Made by a program: the position numbers and the translations under genes
Shown here: positions 53,498-63,885 of the stretch, piece after piece
How the letters are laid out: each line of letters begins with the position of its first letter
How positions within the stretch are numbered: position 1 is the first letter of the stretch
Origin: Bergeyella zoohelcum ATCC 43767
GTDB lineage: Bacteria; Bacteroidota; Bacteroidia; Flavobacteriales; Weeksellaceae
NCBI RefSeq assembly: GCF_000301075.1
Contig: NZ_JH932293.1
Span: 2,159,053 to 2,223,052, forward strand
Length of the DNA: 64,000 nt
Reading direction: 5' to 3'
The notes under the pieces: generated by a model
Told to the model about the DNA's origin: nothing
The model's database searches: none
What the model saw: only the letters and a program-made list of their open reading frames with translations

Positions 53498-56104
53498 CTA
53501 AAAAGGAGCATTATTAATCGGTGGTGTTACTTGCTTATATTTTAGTGCATCACTTAAAATATTGGCTTTGATTCCTATGAAGAAATCATATACTTTATAC
53601 TGCCCAAAAGGCACCCAATTAAAATGAATGGTAAAACTTCTTTGGTCTCTTGCAAAGCCTATTCTTGGCATCTGAAAACTCTTAGAAATAAAATCATAAT
53701 GAATACTTCCATTGATATTCCAATAGGGAGTCAATGCCAGCGTTCCGTCTAAGCTGACCGTTGCCAAATGTCTATTTTCTGGGATAATGCTTCGGGTATA
53801 GCCATAATTTGCATTCACATTCAGTGTCCAGCTTTGGGTAAACTGAGCATAGTTATCCTCATCAAAATAGTATTTCTCATTCCGAATTTCTCCTTTAGTC
53901 TTGTATTTTTTAGACAAATCAGTTTCTCTTTTAGGGTTGAAGGTTTCATTATTCATCGGGAAAGAAAGCTGCATCCCAAAGGATTGTACTCCAAACTGCC
54001 CTATTTTCTCGGTACGGATGAGCTGATTATTTTCTATATTCGTTCTATAAGGGTCAATAATAAGGCTGGAATTAATTCTCAATTTATTTTCTAAAAGGCT
54101 GGTTTGTCCACTGATATTAATCGTAGAAAAACGATGTTTCTCCGCAGCAAAATTATAGCTCCCTGAGATATTGAGTGCTTCAAATATTTTTATCTTCCTC
54201 ACTCCAGTAGAATCTTTTTTAGAAGCTACTTTCATCTCTATATTATTATTAATAGAATAGGTAAGGCTTCCCTGTACCCCCATAGATGGTGTTCCTACAA
54301 TCCCCCCCTCAAAAATAGAATATGCGGTAGGGAGCCCGTTAGCATCTTGGAACATTCTATAATAGCCGAACTCTGGTTTCCCAAAATCAGGTCTATAATT
54401 AAACCCTATACTTGGGCTCATCATGTGCCGAATTCCTCTGATGGTAGCATTTTTAGAAAACATTTTCATTCCATAAAGGGTGGTCTGAAGGCTTGCTCCA
54501 AAGCCAAAAGTAGAAAACCCTGCTACTTTTCTATTGACCGTAGTTTCTATCTGATTGGTCATCGGATTATAGTGTTTTCTCACGGTTTTCGTGGTCATGG
54601 CATTTTCTATATTTGCCGAAAGGGAGAATGTGAAATACTTAGCAATGGTAGAATTGGTTTGTAAAGAAATGGGTGCTTGAAGCCCCGTTTGCATCTTTTC
54701 CCACATCACGGGAGTGAATATTTCCCCTTGGTTCAAATTAACATAATTATTAAAACTCAATGAAGTATTCACATTAATATTCTCTAAAAGCCCTTGCCTT
54801 ACTCCCGTTTTAGGTTTAAAAAGGTAAAACTGAGCTACCGCTACATTCACCGTAGGCAATCTTAAGTCCGTAGTTCCCGTTTGGAAGTTTTGCCCATAAT
54901 TTGCATTGGCTGTAATAGTTACGGGAAGTGTGAGAAATCTTTTGGTTAAACTGATACTGGAATTCTGCTGTGTGTTCAGTACATTTTGATTGAAAATGTA
55001 ATTATTATTAATAGTATTATTATAAAACTTAGAAGAAACGATATCCACCGAGGCATTAAAAGTAAGAAGTGGATTGGCTTTGGCATCTTGGGAGTGTCTC
55101 CAGCTGATTCTATAGGTAGCGGTTTTATTATAACTATCTAATCCTTTTATTCCCACCACAGTATGTCCTATATCTGCTGTAAAAGCACCACTGTACTTAT
55201 ATTTCTTGAGATAATTCAGTTCAGGTCTCAAGTTAAAGCTACCTTTAGTATAAACATCGGCAAGAATTTTCAGGTCAAAGTGTTTACCAATAGGCTGGTA
55301 ATATCCTAATCCGTTCAGAAAAAATCCTACATCTTGCCTCTCTCCAAAACTAGGAATAAGTATCCCTGCGGATCTTTTTTCGGAAAAAGGAAGAATAGCA
55401 AAAGGCATAATGAGGGGTGTAGGAACTTGCTCTATATACATCTGTATAGGTCCTGTAACTATGGAAGTACTATTTTTCCCTTTCAGAAGTTTTATATCTT
55501 TTGCCATCAAATGATAGTCTGCCAAAGAATCTTTTTTCTCTAGAAAATATTGGTCTGTGGTAAACATTCCCCTCCTCATATGAAAGACGGAGTCATTATA
55601 CTTCTTCGTTTTTGCAGCGATAATTACCCCTTCATTTTCTTCCGTACGAGCGTTATAAGCAATGGCCTGTTTGGTCTTGAAATTATACTCAAAATCCCGA
55701 TACTCGTACTTCTTGCCTCCCTGATTGGCTACTGCAGAAGCTATTACATTCCCCTTATCATCTACCTTGCCTCTCGCATAAATAAGATTTTTCTGATGGT
55801 CTATACGGATATAGTCTGCATCAATCTGCATATCTTGATAAGTAATCTGTGCATTACCGAGGAGATAAGTCATTTTATTAGCAAAATCATTCCGCTCTGA
55901 GTCTGCTTTGGTCCTCAGAATATCTGTCAGCTGCTCCTCCTGAAGCGTAATTACCGTATCTTTTTTTAGCGTACCAGCAACCTCTTTTTTAGGAATTTTC
56001 TGTATTTCTTGTCCTACAAATTTTCCTAAAAAAGCGTTAAAAATTAGGATAATTAGAAATAGTAATTTATTTTTGACCGATATTTCTATTGTACAATTCC
56101 TCAT
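53498..56104 (-). CDS. lptD: LptD-like outer-membrane LPS assembly protein
   Basis: 868 residues with an N-terminal signal-like segment. A LptA/OstA-type domain follows (LLGNAQITYQDMQIDADYIRID, NLIYARGKVDDKGN). A long C-terminal beta-barrel has alternating aromatic strands and ends in a typical outer-membrane strand region (FNWVPFGQYKVYDFFIGI). LptD inserts lipopolysaccharide in the outer leaflet. The start is close to the promoter-like TAATTTTG at 56110-56117, so the leader would be very short. Divergent from the amidase gene. Confidence 0.85.
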   Translation of the reverse strand: MRNCTIEISVKNKLLFLIILIFNAFLGKFVGQEIQKIPKKEVAGTLKKDTVITLQEEQLTDILRTKADSERNDFANKMTYLLGNAQITYQDMQIDADYIRIDHQKNLIYARGKVDDKGNVIASAVANQGGKKYEYRDFEYNFKTKQAIAYNARTEENEGVIIAAKTKKYNDSVFHMRRGMFTTDQYFLEKKDSLADYHLMAKDIKLLKGKNSTSIVTGPIQMYIEQVPTPLIMPFAILPFSEKRSAGILIPSFGERQDVGFFLNGLGYYQPIGKHFDLKILADVYTKGSFNLRPELNYLKKYKYSGAFTADIGHTVVGIKGLDSYNKTATYRISWRHSQDAKANPLLTFNASVDIVSSKFYNNTINNNYIFNQNVLNTQQNSSISLTKRFLTLPVTITANANYGQNFQTGTTDLRLPTVNVAVAQFYLFKPKTGVRQGLLENINVNTSLSFNNYVNLNQGEIFTPVMWEKMQTGLQAPISLQTNSTIAKYFTFSLSANIENAMTTKTVRKHYNPMTNQIETTVNRKVAGFSTFGFGASLQTTLYGMKMFSKNATIRGIRHMMSPSIGFNYRPDFGKPEFGYYRMFQDANGLPTAYSIFEGGIVGTPSMGVQGSLTYSINNNIEMKVASKKDSTGVRKIKIFEALNISGSYNFAAEKHRFSTINISGQTSLLENKLRINSSLIIDPYRTNIENNQLIRTEKIGQFGVQSFGMQLSFPMNNETFNPKRETDLSKKYKTKGEIRNEKYYFDEDNYAQFTQSWTLNVNANYGYTRSIIPENRHLATVSLDGTLALTPYWNINGSIHYDFISKSFQMPRIGFARDQRSFTIHFNWVPFGQYKVYDFFIGIKANILSDALKYKQVTPPINNAPF

Positions 56105-56140
56105 CAGGGGTCAAAATTAAACAAAATTTTAGATAGAATC

Positions 56141-57421
56141 ATGATTTACATCCATAGATTACAAAAAATCACTTTCCTAATACTCATGCTCTTTTCAGTA
56201 GGGCTTTTTGCTCAAAAAAAATTCATCATCGTCTTAGACGCAGGACATGGTGGGTCCGACTGGGGTGCATACCGAAAGTATGATGATATAGGTCTAGTAG
56301 CCGAAAAAGATGTTACTCTGGCAGTGGTACTCCGCGTAGGAGCTGTGTTGGAAAAAAATAAAGATTTTAAAGTCATCTACACGAGAAAAACAGATGTATT
56401 CCCTTCTCTTTTAGAACGAACCAACTTAGCCAATAGAAGTAAAGCGGACCTTTTCGTCTCGGTACATGTGAATGCTACTACTAAAAGTGCTCCATTTGGC
56501 ACAGAAACCTTCGTACAAGGCCCTGACCAAAACAAAGCCAATCTAGAAGTAGCGAAAGCGGAAAACTCTGTAATCTACTTAGATGAAAAAGACAAAGCAA
56601 CTTTCGGAAGCTATGACCCTACTTCTCCTGAATCACTCATCGCACTGAAACTTCAGCAGAGTAAATATCTAGAAAGCAGCTTACTCTTAGGGGGACTTGT
56701 GGAAGAAAATTTCGTAAAAAAAGACGGCAGATTTTCCAGAGGCGTAAAACAACAAAATCTCCATGTACTTCGTATGAACGCTAGACCTTCTGTATTGATA
56801 GAAACTGGCTTTGTAAGTAACCCTGAAGAAGCAAGGTACTTGGCATCCGAAAAAGGACAAAAAGAAATAGCAGAAAGTATAGTGAATGCCATTTTATCTT
56901 ATAAAACTGCATGGGACAAAAAAATGGGCTATTCCGCCAAAGCAAAAGAACCCGAAAAACCAAAGGAAGTGGCTCTCAAAAATGAATTCAGAATTTGGCT
57001 CATGAGCACTCCTAATAAAATAAACTACGGAGACCCAGCACTGAAAGGACTCAGCAATGTATTGGTGATAAAAGAAGGCAAATTCTATAAATACTACTTT
57101 GGTAAAACGAATTTTGGGTCTATCCGTGATGCCAATCTTAAAACCGCCAAAGATGCAGGATTTAGAAACGCCTCAGCCATCAGCTTTATGCCTAATCAAT
57201 CACTTGCCTATTCCTACTATACCATAGAGGTGTATGTAGGAGCAGACCGACTGAAAAATGACAGCTATATACTGAAAACACTAAAAGATGTACAAAGAGA
57301 AAAAGTAAACGGCGTATTTTATTACACCTATGGCAAAGCAAAAACACTAGAGGAAGCCATCAAAATTCAAGAAGAATTGGCTGAAAAAGGCATCAAAAAC
57401 ACCGCTATACAAAAAAAATAA
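56141..57421 (+). CDS. N-acetylmuramoyl-L-alanine amidase (AmiC type)
   Basis: 426 residues. A signal peptide precedes the amidase_3 domain. Zinc ligands are His36 (LDAGHGG), Glu55 and His109 (VHVNA); the catalytic Glu221 is in LIETGFVSN. The C-terminal ~130 residues (from about 290) form a further SPOR-like region, expected to bind peptidoglycan at division sites. It cleaves the amide bond between muramic acid and the stem peptide. It is followed by tRNA-Glu. Confidence 0.92.
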   Translation: MIYIHRLQKITFLILMLFSVGLFAQKKFIIVLDAGHGGSDWGAYRKYDDIGLVAEKDVTLAVVLRVGAVLEKNKDFKVIYTRKTDVFPSLLERTNLANRSKADLFVSVHVNATTKSAPFGTETFVQGPDQNKANLEVAKAENSVIYLDEKDKATFGSYDPTSPESLIALKLQQSKYLESSLLLGGLVEENFVKKDGRFSRGVKQQNLHVLRMNARPSVLIETGFVSNPEEARYLASEKGQKEIAESIVNAILSYKTAWDKKMGYSAKAKEPEKPKEVALKNEFRIWLMSTPNKINYGDPALKGLSNVLVIKEGKFYKYYFGKTNFGSIRDANLKTAKDAGFRNASAISFMPNQSLAYSYYTIEVYVGADRLKNDSYILKTLKDVQREKVNGVFYYTYGKAKTLEEAIKIQEELAEKGIKNTAIQKK

Positions 57422-57430
57422 AAAATATTT

Positions 57431-57460
57431 TTGGGACATTAAAATATTTCATTATATTTG
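57431..57460 (+). promoter_or_regulatory. tRNA-Glu promoter
   Basis: TTG (57431-57433), exactly 19 nt, TATATTTG (57453-57460), a full match to the consensus. The tRNA begins 13 nt downstream of the box. Confidence 0.8.
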
Positions 57461-57473
57461 CAGTCTCAAAAAC

Positions 57474-57545
57474 GGCCTATTCGTCTAGTGGTTAGGACTC
57501 AAGATTTTCATTCTTGCAACAGGGGTTCGATTCCCCTATAGGCTA
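57474..57545 (+). tRNA. tRNA-Glu (anticodon UUC)
   Basis: 72 nt; acceptor GGCCTAT with ATAGGCT (first pair G-U), anticodon loop with TTC, T-loop GTTCGATTC, discriminator A. CCA is not encoded. Confidence 0.95.
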
Positions 57546-57547
57546 CT

Positions 57548-57579
57548 AAAAAAACCACCTCAAATTGAGGTGGTTTTTT
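57548..57579 (+). terminator. tRNA-Glu terminator
   Basis: AAACCACCTCAA and GAGGTGGTTTTTT form a strong hairpin with a T run directly after the tRNA. Confidence 0.9.
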
Positions 57580-57825
57580 CTACATATCCAATAATCTCCC
57601 CAAATTGGCTTAACCTGATTATAAAAACCACTTCTTATCCGTCATAAATTTTCCGAATCCTAGGACGATTTCAAAACATTTTCCTTTTATAAGATATCAA
57701 GAATACAATTACAAAGCAGAAATAGAAGAAGACTAAAAAACAAAAAACTCAAGAAAGAAAATGAATTTTAATTAGCCCTCTATTATTCCAAATACTCTTT
57801 TTTCTGAAGTCACTGTTAGTTATAC
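57580..57825. other. Gap between tRNA-Glu and guaA
   Basis: About 250 AT-rich bases; I see no gene or structured element. Confidence 0.5.
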
Positions 57826-57855
57826 AAAAAAATCACTCTAAATAGAGTGATTTTT
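57826..57855 (-). terminator. guaA terminator
   Basis: AAAAATCACTCTA and TAGAGTGATTTTT form a near-perfect hairpin 18 nt after the guaA stop codon, with a T run on the minus strand. Confidence 0.8.
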
Positions 57856-57873
57856 ATTATTAGCATTATTCGA

Positions 57874-59403
57874 TTACTCCCATTCAATGGTTGCAGGGGG
57901 TTTGCTAGAAATATCGTATGCCACGCGGTTGATGCCTTTCACCTCGTTGATGATACGGTTGGATACCAGTTCCAAAAACTCGTATGGCAGTTTACTCCAA
58001 GTGGCCGTCATAAAGTCAATAGTATTGGCAGAACGCACCACTGCGGTGTACTCATAGGTTCTTTCATCGCCCATCACACCTACAGATTTTACAGGAAGTA
58101 AAACCACGAAAGCCTGAGATACCTTTTCATAAAGGTCGTTTTTATACAATTCTTCGATGAAAATATCATCTGCTTCTTGTAAAATTCTTACCTTTTCAGC
58201 ATCCACTTCCCCTAAAACACGGATACCCAAACCAGGCCCTGGAAACGGATGTCTGTACACCAAATGATGTGGAATCCCCAACTCTTCGCCCACTTTTCTC
58301 ACCTCATCTTTGAAAAGTTCACGCAAAGGTTCTAGCAATTCCAGCTTCATTTCCTCGGGTAACCCTCCTACATTATGGTGCGATTTAATCACCGCTGAAG
58401 GCCCTTTTACCGACTGACTTTCTATTACATCTGGATAAATAGTGCCTTGAGCCAAAAACTTAGCCCCTTCCATTTTATGAGATTCTTCATCGAATACGGC
58501 TACAAATTCATTACCGATGATTTTTCTTTTCTGCTCAGGATCTGAGATGCCTTTTAGTTTAGATAAAAACCTCTCGGAAGCATCTACCATTTTAATATTC
58601 ATATTGAAATGCTCCCCGTAGTTTTCCATCACTTTTTTACCTTCGTCTTTACGAAGAAGCCCTGTATCCACAAAAATACAAGTCAGCTGATCACCTATAG
58701 CTTTATGAATGAGCACTGCCGCTACCGAAGAATCTACCCCTCCCGAGAGTCCAAGAATCACCTTTTCTTTTCCTACCTTTTCCTTAATTTCGGCTACGGT
58801 TCTTTCTATATAACCTGTCAGTTTCCAGTTTTTCTCCGCTTTACAAATATGAGTAACGAAATTTTCCAGCATCTTTGCTCCTTCTTCGGAGTGGGTAACT
58901 TCGGGGTGAAATTGTACGGCATAGATTTTTTTATCTTCATTTGCCATTGCAGCGATAACGCCACTCTTCGCCGAAACCTCAAAACCTGCTGGGACTTCGG
59001 AAACCTCATCGAAATGGCTCATCCATACGGTAGATTTTTCAGATACATTTTGGAAAAGAGCATTGGTTTTCACTATTTCCAATTCTGCCTTTCCATACTC
59101 TCCTTTTTCGCCTTTGGTTACTTTTCCTCCTAAAAGATGTGCCGTGAGCTGCATCCCGTAACAAATTCCCAATACAGGAACTCCTGCCTCGAAAAGCGTT
59201 TTTTCTACCAAATGAGCATCCTCTGCATTTACTGAACTTGGCCCTCCAGAAAGGATAATCCCTGCTGGTTTTTTAGCTAAAATATCTTCCAATGGAGTGT
59301 TAAAAGGAATGATTTCCGAGTACACCTCCATCTCGCGAATTCTCCTACCAATCAACTGATTGTACTGAGAGCCAAAGTCTAATATGATAATTCCGTTTTG
59401 CAT
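57874..59403 (-). CDS. guaA: GMP synthase (glutamine-hydrolysing)
   Basis: 509 residues. N-terminal class I glutamine amidotransferase with Cys81 (GICYGMQL), His166 and Glu168 ([10 protein letters not shown]). The ATP pyrophosphatase domain has [10 protein letters not shown] (217-226), and the C-terminal dimerisation domain ends [12 protein letters not shown]. It makes GMP from XMP. It heads a run of purine genes on the same strand, in the order purH, purD, guaA as transcribed, although gaps suggest separate promoters. Confidence 0.97.
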   Translation of the reverse strand: MQNGIIILDFGSQYNQLIGRRIREMEVYSEIIPFNTPLEDILAKKPAGIILSGGPSSVNAEDAHLVEKTLFEAGVPVLGICYGMQLTAHLLGGKVTKGEKGEYGKAELEIVKTNALFQNVSEKSTVWMSHFDEVSEVPAGFEVSAKSGVIAAMANEDKKIYAVQFHPEVTHSEEGAKMLENFVTHICKAEKNWKLTGYIERTVAEIKEKVGKEKVILGLSGGVDSSVAAVLIHKAIGDQLTCIFVDTGLLRKDEGKKVMENYGEHFNMNIKMVDASERFLSKLKGISDPEQKRKIIGNEFVAVFDEESHKMEGAKFLAQGTIYPDVIESQSVKGPSAVIKSHHNVGGLPEEMKLELLEPLRELFKDEVRKVGEELGIPHHLVYRHPFPGPGLGIRVLGEVDAEKVRILQEADDIFIEELYKNDLYEKVSQAFVVLLPVKSVGVMGDERTYEYTAVVRSANTIDFMTATWSKLPYEFLELVSNRIINEVKGINRVAYDISSKPPATIEWE

Positions 59404-59522
59404 AGAATAGTTGAATATTTAAAAGATTGAAAGATTAAAAAATTAAAAGATTGAAAGACTGAAAAAACAAAAAAGCGGTTTGCATTCTGCCTATAGCTTA
59501 TTGCTCACCGCCTATTGCTTAT
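59404..59522. repeat. Micro-repeats between purD and guaA
   Basis: AT-rich strings AAGATTGAAAGATTAAAAA repeat imperfectly, followed by TTGCATTCTGCCTATAGC and CACCGCCTATTGC. They belong to the loose families seen at 34741-34770 and 12000-12066. Confidence 0.5.
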
Positions 59523-60761
59523 TTAAAATTTCCCGATGTCTTCTCGGTAGAAAGCGTAATCAAATTTTACCACTTGTGCATCTTCATACACTTTCCTTCT
59601 TGCCTCTTCGTAGGTAGCTCCTGTAGCCACAAGATTCAGTACTCTTCCTCCTGATGTTACTACTTCATCTCCACTATTGGTAGCTCCCGCGTAAAGCAAC
59701 TGAGAATGTTTTACTTTATCTGTGCCACTGATAACCAAATCCGTCTGAATAGTTCCTGGATATCCTCCGGAGCACATGACAAGGGTTACCGCCTTTTCAT
59801 CTTTAAACTTAAGCTCTACCTCTTTCCCCTCTAAACAATCTTCAATGACATCTAATAAATCATTTTCTAATAATGCCATGATAGACTGTGTTTCAGGATC
59901 CCCAAAACGCATATTGTACTCTAAAAGATGGCAGCCATTTTTGGTAACCATCAGTCCAAAGAAAATCATTCCTTTAAACTGTAAGTTTTCTGCTTTCAGC
60001 CCTGCTAATGTAGGCTCAAGAATATTTTTATGGAAATCATAGGCGTGCATATCTTGAAATTCAGGACTTGGTGCTACACTTCCCATTCCACCAGTATTGG
60101 CTCCTGTATCTCCGTTTCCTACTTTCTTATAATCTTTCACCGGCAAACAAGGGAAAAACTTTTCTCCATTAGAGAAAGCGATTACTGATGCTTCAAAGCC
60201 TTCTAAATAATCTTCAATAATCACTTGGATACCTGCATCACCATAGATTCTACGAATCATAAAGTTTTCCAATGTAGCCTCTGCCTCTGCATGATCTTCA
60301 CAAATAACCACTCCTTTTCCTCCTGCCAGTCCACTGGCTTTGATTACGATAGGATATGTTCTCTTGGCGATATGCTCCTTTGCAAATTCATAAGAATCAA
60401 AAACCACCGCGTTGGCTGTTTTCACATTATAGGTTTGCATGAATTTTTTAGAAAACGCCTTGCTTCCTTCTAATTTCGCTGCTCTAGATCTTGGCCCGAA
60501 AACTTTAAGACCATGTGCCTGAAATTCATCTACAATACCTTCTACTAAAGGAGCTTCTGGACCTACAATGGTAAGGTCTATTTTTTCTTTGATGGCAAAA
60601 TCACGAAGTTTGATGATATCATTTTCGTAAATATTTTTCCCGAACTTACTGGTAGTAGCATTTCCTTTTGCGAAATACATTTCTGAAACACGGCTATCTG
60701 AATTTAGCTTGGCAGCGAGAGCGGATTCTCTCCCTCCTTCACCTACAATGAGTACTCTCAT
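59523..60761 (-). CDS. purD: Phosphoribosylamine-glycine ligase
   Basis: 412 residues, ATP-grasp enzyme. The N-terminal preATP-grasp is VLIVGEGGRESALA, the ATP-binding lid is VIKASGLAGGKGV, and GDTGANTGGMGSVAPSP and EYNMRFGDPETQ are family signatures. It forms glycinamide ribonucleotide in purine synthesis. TATTTTTG at 60796-60803 on the minus strand is a possible -7 box. Confidence 0.96.
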   Translation of the reverse strand: MRVLIVGEGGRESALAAKLNSDSRVSEMYFAKGNATTSKFGKNIYENDIIKLRDFAIKEKIDLTIVGPEAPLVEGIVDEFQAHGLKVFGPRSRAAKLEGSKAFSKKFMQTYNVKTANAVVFDSYEFAKEHIAKRTYPIVIKASGLAGGKGVVICEDHAEAEATLENFMIRRIYGDAGIQVIIEDYLEGFEASVIAFSNGEKFFPCLPVKDYKKVGNGDTGANTGGMGSVAPSPEFQDMHAYDFHKNILEPTLAGLKAENLQFKGMIFFGLMVTKNGCHLLEYNMRFGDPETQSIMALLENDLLDVIEDCLEGKEVELKFKDEKAVTLVMCSGGYPGTIQTDLVISGTDKVKHSQLLYAGATNSGDEVVTSGGRVLNLVATGATYEEARRKVYEDAQVVKFDYAFYREDIGKF

Positions 60762-61064
60762 ATCTATTTAATATTTATTCTGATTAACTTTCATGCAAAA
60801 ATACTGAATTTTCGTGGTTTATTTACTTTTTTTTATACTAATTTTCATCGAAGCTATTTCTACTTATTTGGCATTAAACTCCATTGAAAAATAAAAAAAT
60901 GAAGTATCGTAATTCTTTTATTAAAAATCTATAAATGAATTGATAAAGAAGGTTGAATTGAACCCTTTTGGGTACTTTGTCAATGTTCTTAGTACTTTGA
61001 CAAAGTGCTTTAAAATATCTTTATTTTTAGCAAAAAACACTCTCCCTTTTCAAAATAAAACTTA
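60762..61064. other. Gap between a secreted-protein gene and purD
   Basis: About 300 bases with no gene. ACTTTGTCAA (60974-60983) and TTGACAAAGT (60997-61006) form a perfect 10-bp inverted repeat with a 13-nt loop. No T run follows on either strand, so a regulatory site is as likely as a terminator. Confidence 0.55.
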
Positions 61065-61673
61065 CTACTTCACTTTCATCGTTACAAGGAAATAATGGGG
61101 AATTTTAAAATGTTCGCCCAATTTTTCAGGTAAAATATCCGTTTGCACTACCTCACAATACGAGCCAGAACCATCGCTATGAATCGTAGGTGTAATGATG
61201 GCTAATAATGGAATTTCTTTATTCATAGGGTATTCCTTCACAATTTTATTCCCAAAAAAGTCTTTCGCTATATAATCTCGGGATTTATTTTTCTCTAAAA
61301 TATCCAAATCTAATGTCTTAGAGGAAATGTTATAAAAATCTGCTTTAATACTAAAAGTTCCTCTCAATATTTGAGTGAATATCTTCATAGAAAAAGGCGA
61401 ATATTTAATCTTTAAAAAGTCTGCTTCGGATGTATCTAAAAGTTGAGTTTTTTGCTTTAATTTTCCCTCTACAAATTCATAAACATTCACTTCAAAATGT
61501 TTTCCACCGAGCTTTTCGTTTTCAAAATTAAACTCTGAAACCTGAATATTTTGGAAATACAAAACTTCTCTAAGTTCGGGATGGGATGTTACATTTTTCA
61601 ATGTCATTTTTAAGTTTTGTCCTAAAACCAATTGCCCTAAAAACAACAATAATAAAGAAATTTTAGTCTTCAT
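61065..61673 (-). CDS. Secreted protein of unknown function (paralogue of 63298-63885)
   Basis: 202 residues with a signal peptide ending near LVLGQ. It aligns by eye with the protein at 63298-63885: ELREVLYFQNI with ELRDILSFEGI, KHFEVNVYEFVEGK with KHFKIFVKHIWEGK, LLDT with LIDT, and a C-terminal HFKIPHYFLVTM with EFGIAHYIIYEM. I recognise no family. It lies downstream of purH on the same strand. Confidence 0.75.
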   Translation of the reverse strand: MKTKISLLLLFLGQLVLGQNLKMTLKNVTSHPELREVLYFQNIQVSEFNFENEKLGGKHFEVNVYEFVEGKLKQKTQLLDTSEADFLKIKYSPFSMKIFTQILRGTFSIKADFYNISSKTLDLDILEKNKSRDYIAKDFFGNKIVKEYPMNKEIPLLAIITPTIHSDGSGSYCEVVQTDILPEKLGEHFKIPHYFLVTMKVK

Positions 61674-61694
61674 AATACTCTAATCTTATTTACT

Positions 61695-61731
61695 AAACCC
61701 TTTCAAAGTTTAGAACTCTGAAAGGGTTTTT
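61695..61731 (-). terminator. Hairpin after purH
   Basis: AAACCCTTTCA and TGAAAGGGTTT form an 11-bp stem. The T run is better on the plus strand, so it may be a partial terminator between purH and the next gene. Confidence 0.45.
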
Positions 61732-61770
61732 AATTTTTCTTTTTTTTGATTCTTAAAAAATCTTCAATGC

Positions 61771-63285
61771 TTAATGAAAGAAATGTCTCATCCCCGTAAA
61801 TAGCATTGGAATGTCGTGCTCATTCGCAGCGGTGATGCTTTCTTCATCTCTTATACTTCCACCTGGCTGGATGATGGCTTTAATACCCTCTTTGGCACAA
61901 GTATCCACCACATCTCGGAATGGGAAAAACGCATCAGAGGCCAAAACTAAATCGCCACCGAATTTTTCTTTCGCTCTTTCTATGGCTTGTTGAGTTGCCC
62001 AGATTCTATTTACCTGTCCACCACCTACGCCCAAGGCTTGCTTACCGTTAGTAACCACGATGGCATTGGATTTTACATATTTTACCACTCTTTGGGAAAA
62101 CAGAAGAGCTTTTCTTTGTTCCTCGGTTGGTTGGGTTTCGGTAACTACTTTAATATCGGTAGAAAACCGGTCATCTGCATTTTGCACAAGCATTCCACCA
62201 TCTATTTTCACCCAAACCTGACGGTCAGAGACCGCATTCTTAATTTTAATCACTCTTAAGTTTTTCTTTTGGGCTAAAACTTCCAAAGCATCAGCATCAA
62301 AATCCGTAGCCATTACGATTTCAAGGAAAGTTTTGTTAAGTTCCTCTGCTGTAGCTTTATCCACTTTATAATTCATCGCCACTATTCCTCCGAAGATAGA
62401 CACAGGGTCGCACTCAAAGGCTTTTTGGTAAGTCTCCAAAGCCGTTTCTCCAATCGCCACACCGCAAGGCGTGGAATGCTTCACGGCACAACAAGCCATT
62501 TCGTCTTTGAACTCATTCACCACTTTCCAGCACAAGTCCATATCACGAAGATTATTGAACGATAATTCTTTTCCTCCCAACTGCTCGAAATCTTTCATCG
62601 CTCCGTTTTCCACAGTAGAAACATAGTAAGCTGCCGACTGGTGTGGATTCTCACCATATCTCAAATCGGCTACCTTTTTGTATGAAGCGTTTAAATATTG
62701 TGGATATTCTTCTTGCAAAAGCATTTTGGAAATGGCAGCATCGTACGCCGAAGTGAGGTTAAATACTTTTCCTGCTAAAGTTTTACGCGTTTCTAAAGTG
62801 GTATCTCCGCCTTGTTGCATTTCGGATTTCACCTTTTCATAATCCTGAACATCAGTAATCACCGTTACAGAATTAAAGTTTTTGGCTGCGGAACGAAGCA
62901 TGGAAGGTCCACCGATATCGATGAATTCTACTTTCTCATCCAAAGAAATATCTTTATTGGCATTTTCGAAGAATGGGTAAAGGTTCACGATGACCATGTC
63001 AATCAGTCCAATACCATGCTCCTGAACGGTTTTCATATGCTCTTCATTGTTGCGAACTGCCAAAAGCCCTCCGTGAACTTTGGGGTGTAGGGTTTTCACT
63101 CTACCGTCTAGCATTTCGGGAAATTCCGTCACCTCATCGATTTGGATAGGATTGAGCCCTGCCTCTTTGAGATGCTTAAAAGTTCCTCCCGTAGAGATGA
63201 GTTCGTAATGGTTTTGCTCTAAAAATTGTGCAAATTCTGTAAGTCCGTTTTTATCTGATACGGAGATTAATGCGCGTTTTTTCAT
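61771..63285 (-). CDS. purH: Bifunctional AICAR transformylase / IMP cyclohydrolase
   Basis: 504 residues. The N-terminal IMP cyclohydrolase (MGS-like) domain covers about 1-190 ([27 protein letters not shown]). The C-terminal transformylase has [26 protein letters not shown] and SDAFFPFRD. It performs the last two steps to IMP, which guaA downstream converts onward via XMP. Flanked on both sides by paralogous secreted-protein genes. Confidence 0.96.
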   Translation of the reverse strand: MKKRALISVSDKNGLTEFAQFLEQNHYELISTGGTFKHLKEAGLNPIQIDEVTEFPEMLDGRVKTLHPKVHGGLLAVRNNEEHMKTVQEHGIGLIDMVIVNLYPFFENANKDISLDEKVEFIDIGGPSMLRSAAKNFNSVTVITDVQDYEKVKSEMQQGGDTTLETRKTLAGKVFNLTSAYDAAISKMLLQEEYPQYLNASYKKVADLRYGENPHQSAAYYVSTVENGAMKDFEQLGGKELSFNNLRDMDLCWKVVNEFKDEMACCAVKHSTPCGVAIGETALETYQKAFECDPVSIFGGIVAMNYKVDKATAEELNKTFLEIVMATDFDADALEVLAQKKNLRVIKIKNAVSDRQVWVKIDGGMLVQNADDRFSTDIKVVTETQPTEEQRKALLFSQRVVKYVKSNAIVVTNGKQALGVGGGQVNRIWATQQAIERAKEKFGGDLVLASDAFFPFRDVVDTCAKEGIKAIIQPGGSIRDEESITAANEHDIPMLFTGMRHFFH

Positions 63286-63297
63286 TATATCTTTATT

Positions 63298-63885
63298 TTA
63301 TTCTTCAAAAATCATTTCGTAGATTATGTAGTGTGCGATACCAAATTCTTCTCCCCATTTTTCTACCTCTTTTCCACTGCTATCTACTGCACAATAAAGT
63401 TTCCACCCATCTTTCTCATAAGGGAGAATGTAGGCAAATAAGGGAAAAGCCTTTCCTAGCTGGATTTTTACTTTATCACCAATTAACCTAAAGGAATAAT
63501 CGAAAGATTTAGTAGCATCGTACATTTTAGAATTTCCAAATTGCTTAAAGTTGAACGCCACTTTAACCTGATTTTCAGTGGCTTTTTTAGCCATAGCGTT
63601 AAATGATAAGGTATCACTCTCTATAATAGATTTTTTAAAAAGCTCTCGAGTATCTATCAAGGTATCTACTTGGGTAATTTTTCCCTCCCAAATATGCTTT
63701 ACAAATATCTTAAAATGCTTGTTTTTAATCTGTTTACCTATAAATTTCACATTTATTTTATCTATTCCTTCAAACGATAGAATATCCCTCAACTCTTTAT
63801 TGTGTGCCCCGTATTTGGATTCTATTTTTATTTCTTGCCCGAAAATCATAATTGGGAGAAAAAAAAGCAATACTATGTATTTCAT
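63298..63885 (-). CDS. Secreted protein of unknown function (paralogue of 61065-61673)
   Basis: 195 residues; the signal peptide ends near IMIFGQ. Shared blocks with its paralogue are listed there. It starts within the window and lies 12 nt upstream of purH, so it may be co-transcribed with it. No domain recognised; a periplasmic location is inferred from the signal peptide. Confidence 0.75.
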   Translation of the reverse strand: MKYIVLLFFLPIMIFGQEIKIESKYGAHNKELRDILSFEGIDKINVKFIGKQIKNKHFKIFVKHIWEGKITQVDTLIDTRELFKKSIIESDTLSFNAMAKKATENQVKVAFNFKQFGNSKMYDATKSFDYSFRLIGDKVKIQLGKAFPLFAYILPYEKDGWKLYCAVDSSGKEVEKWGEEFGIAHYIIYEMIFEE

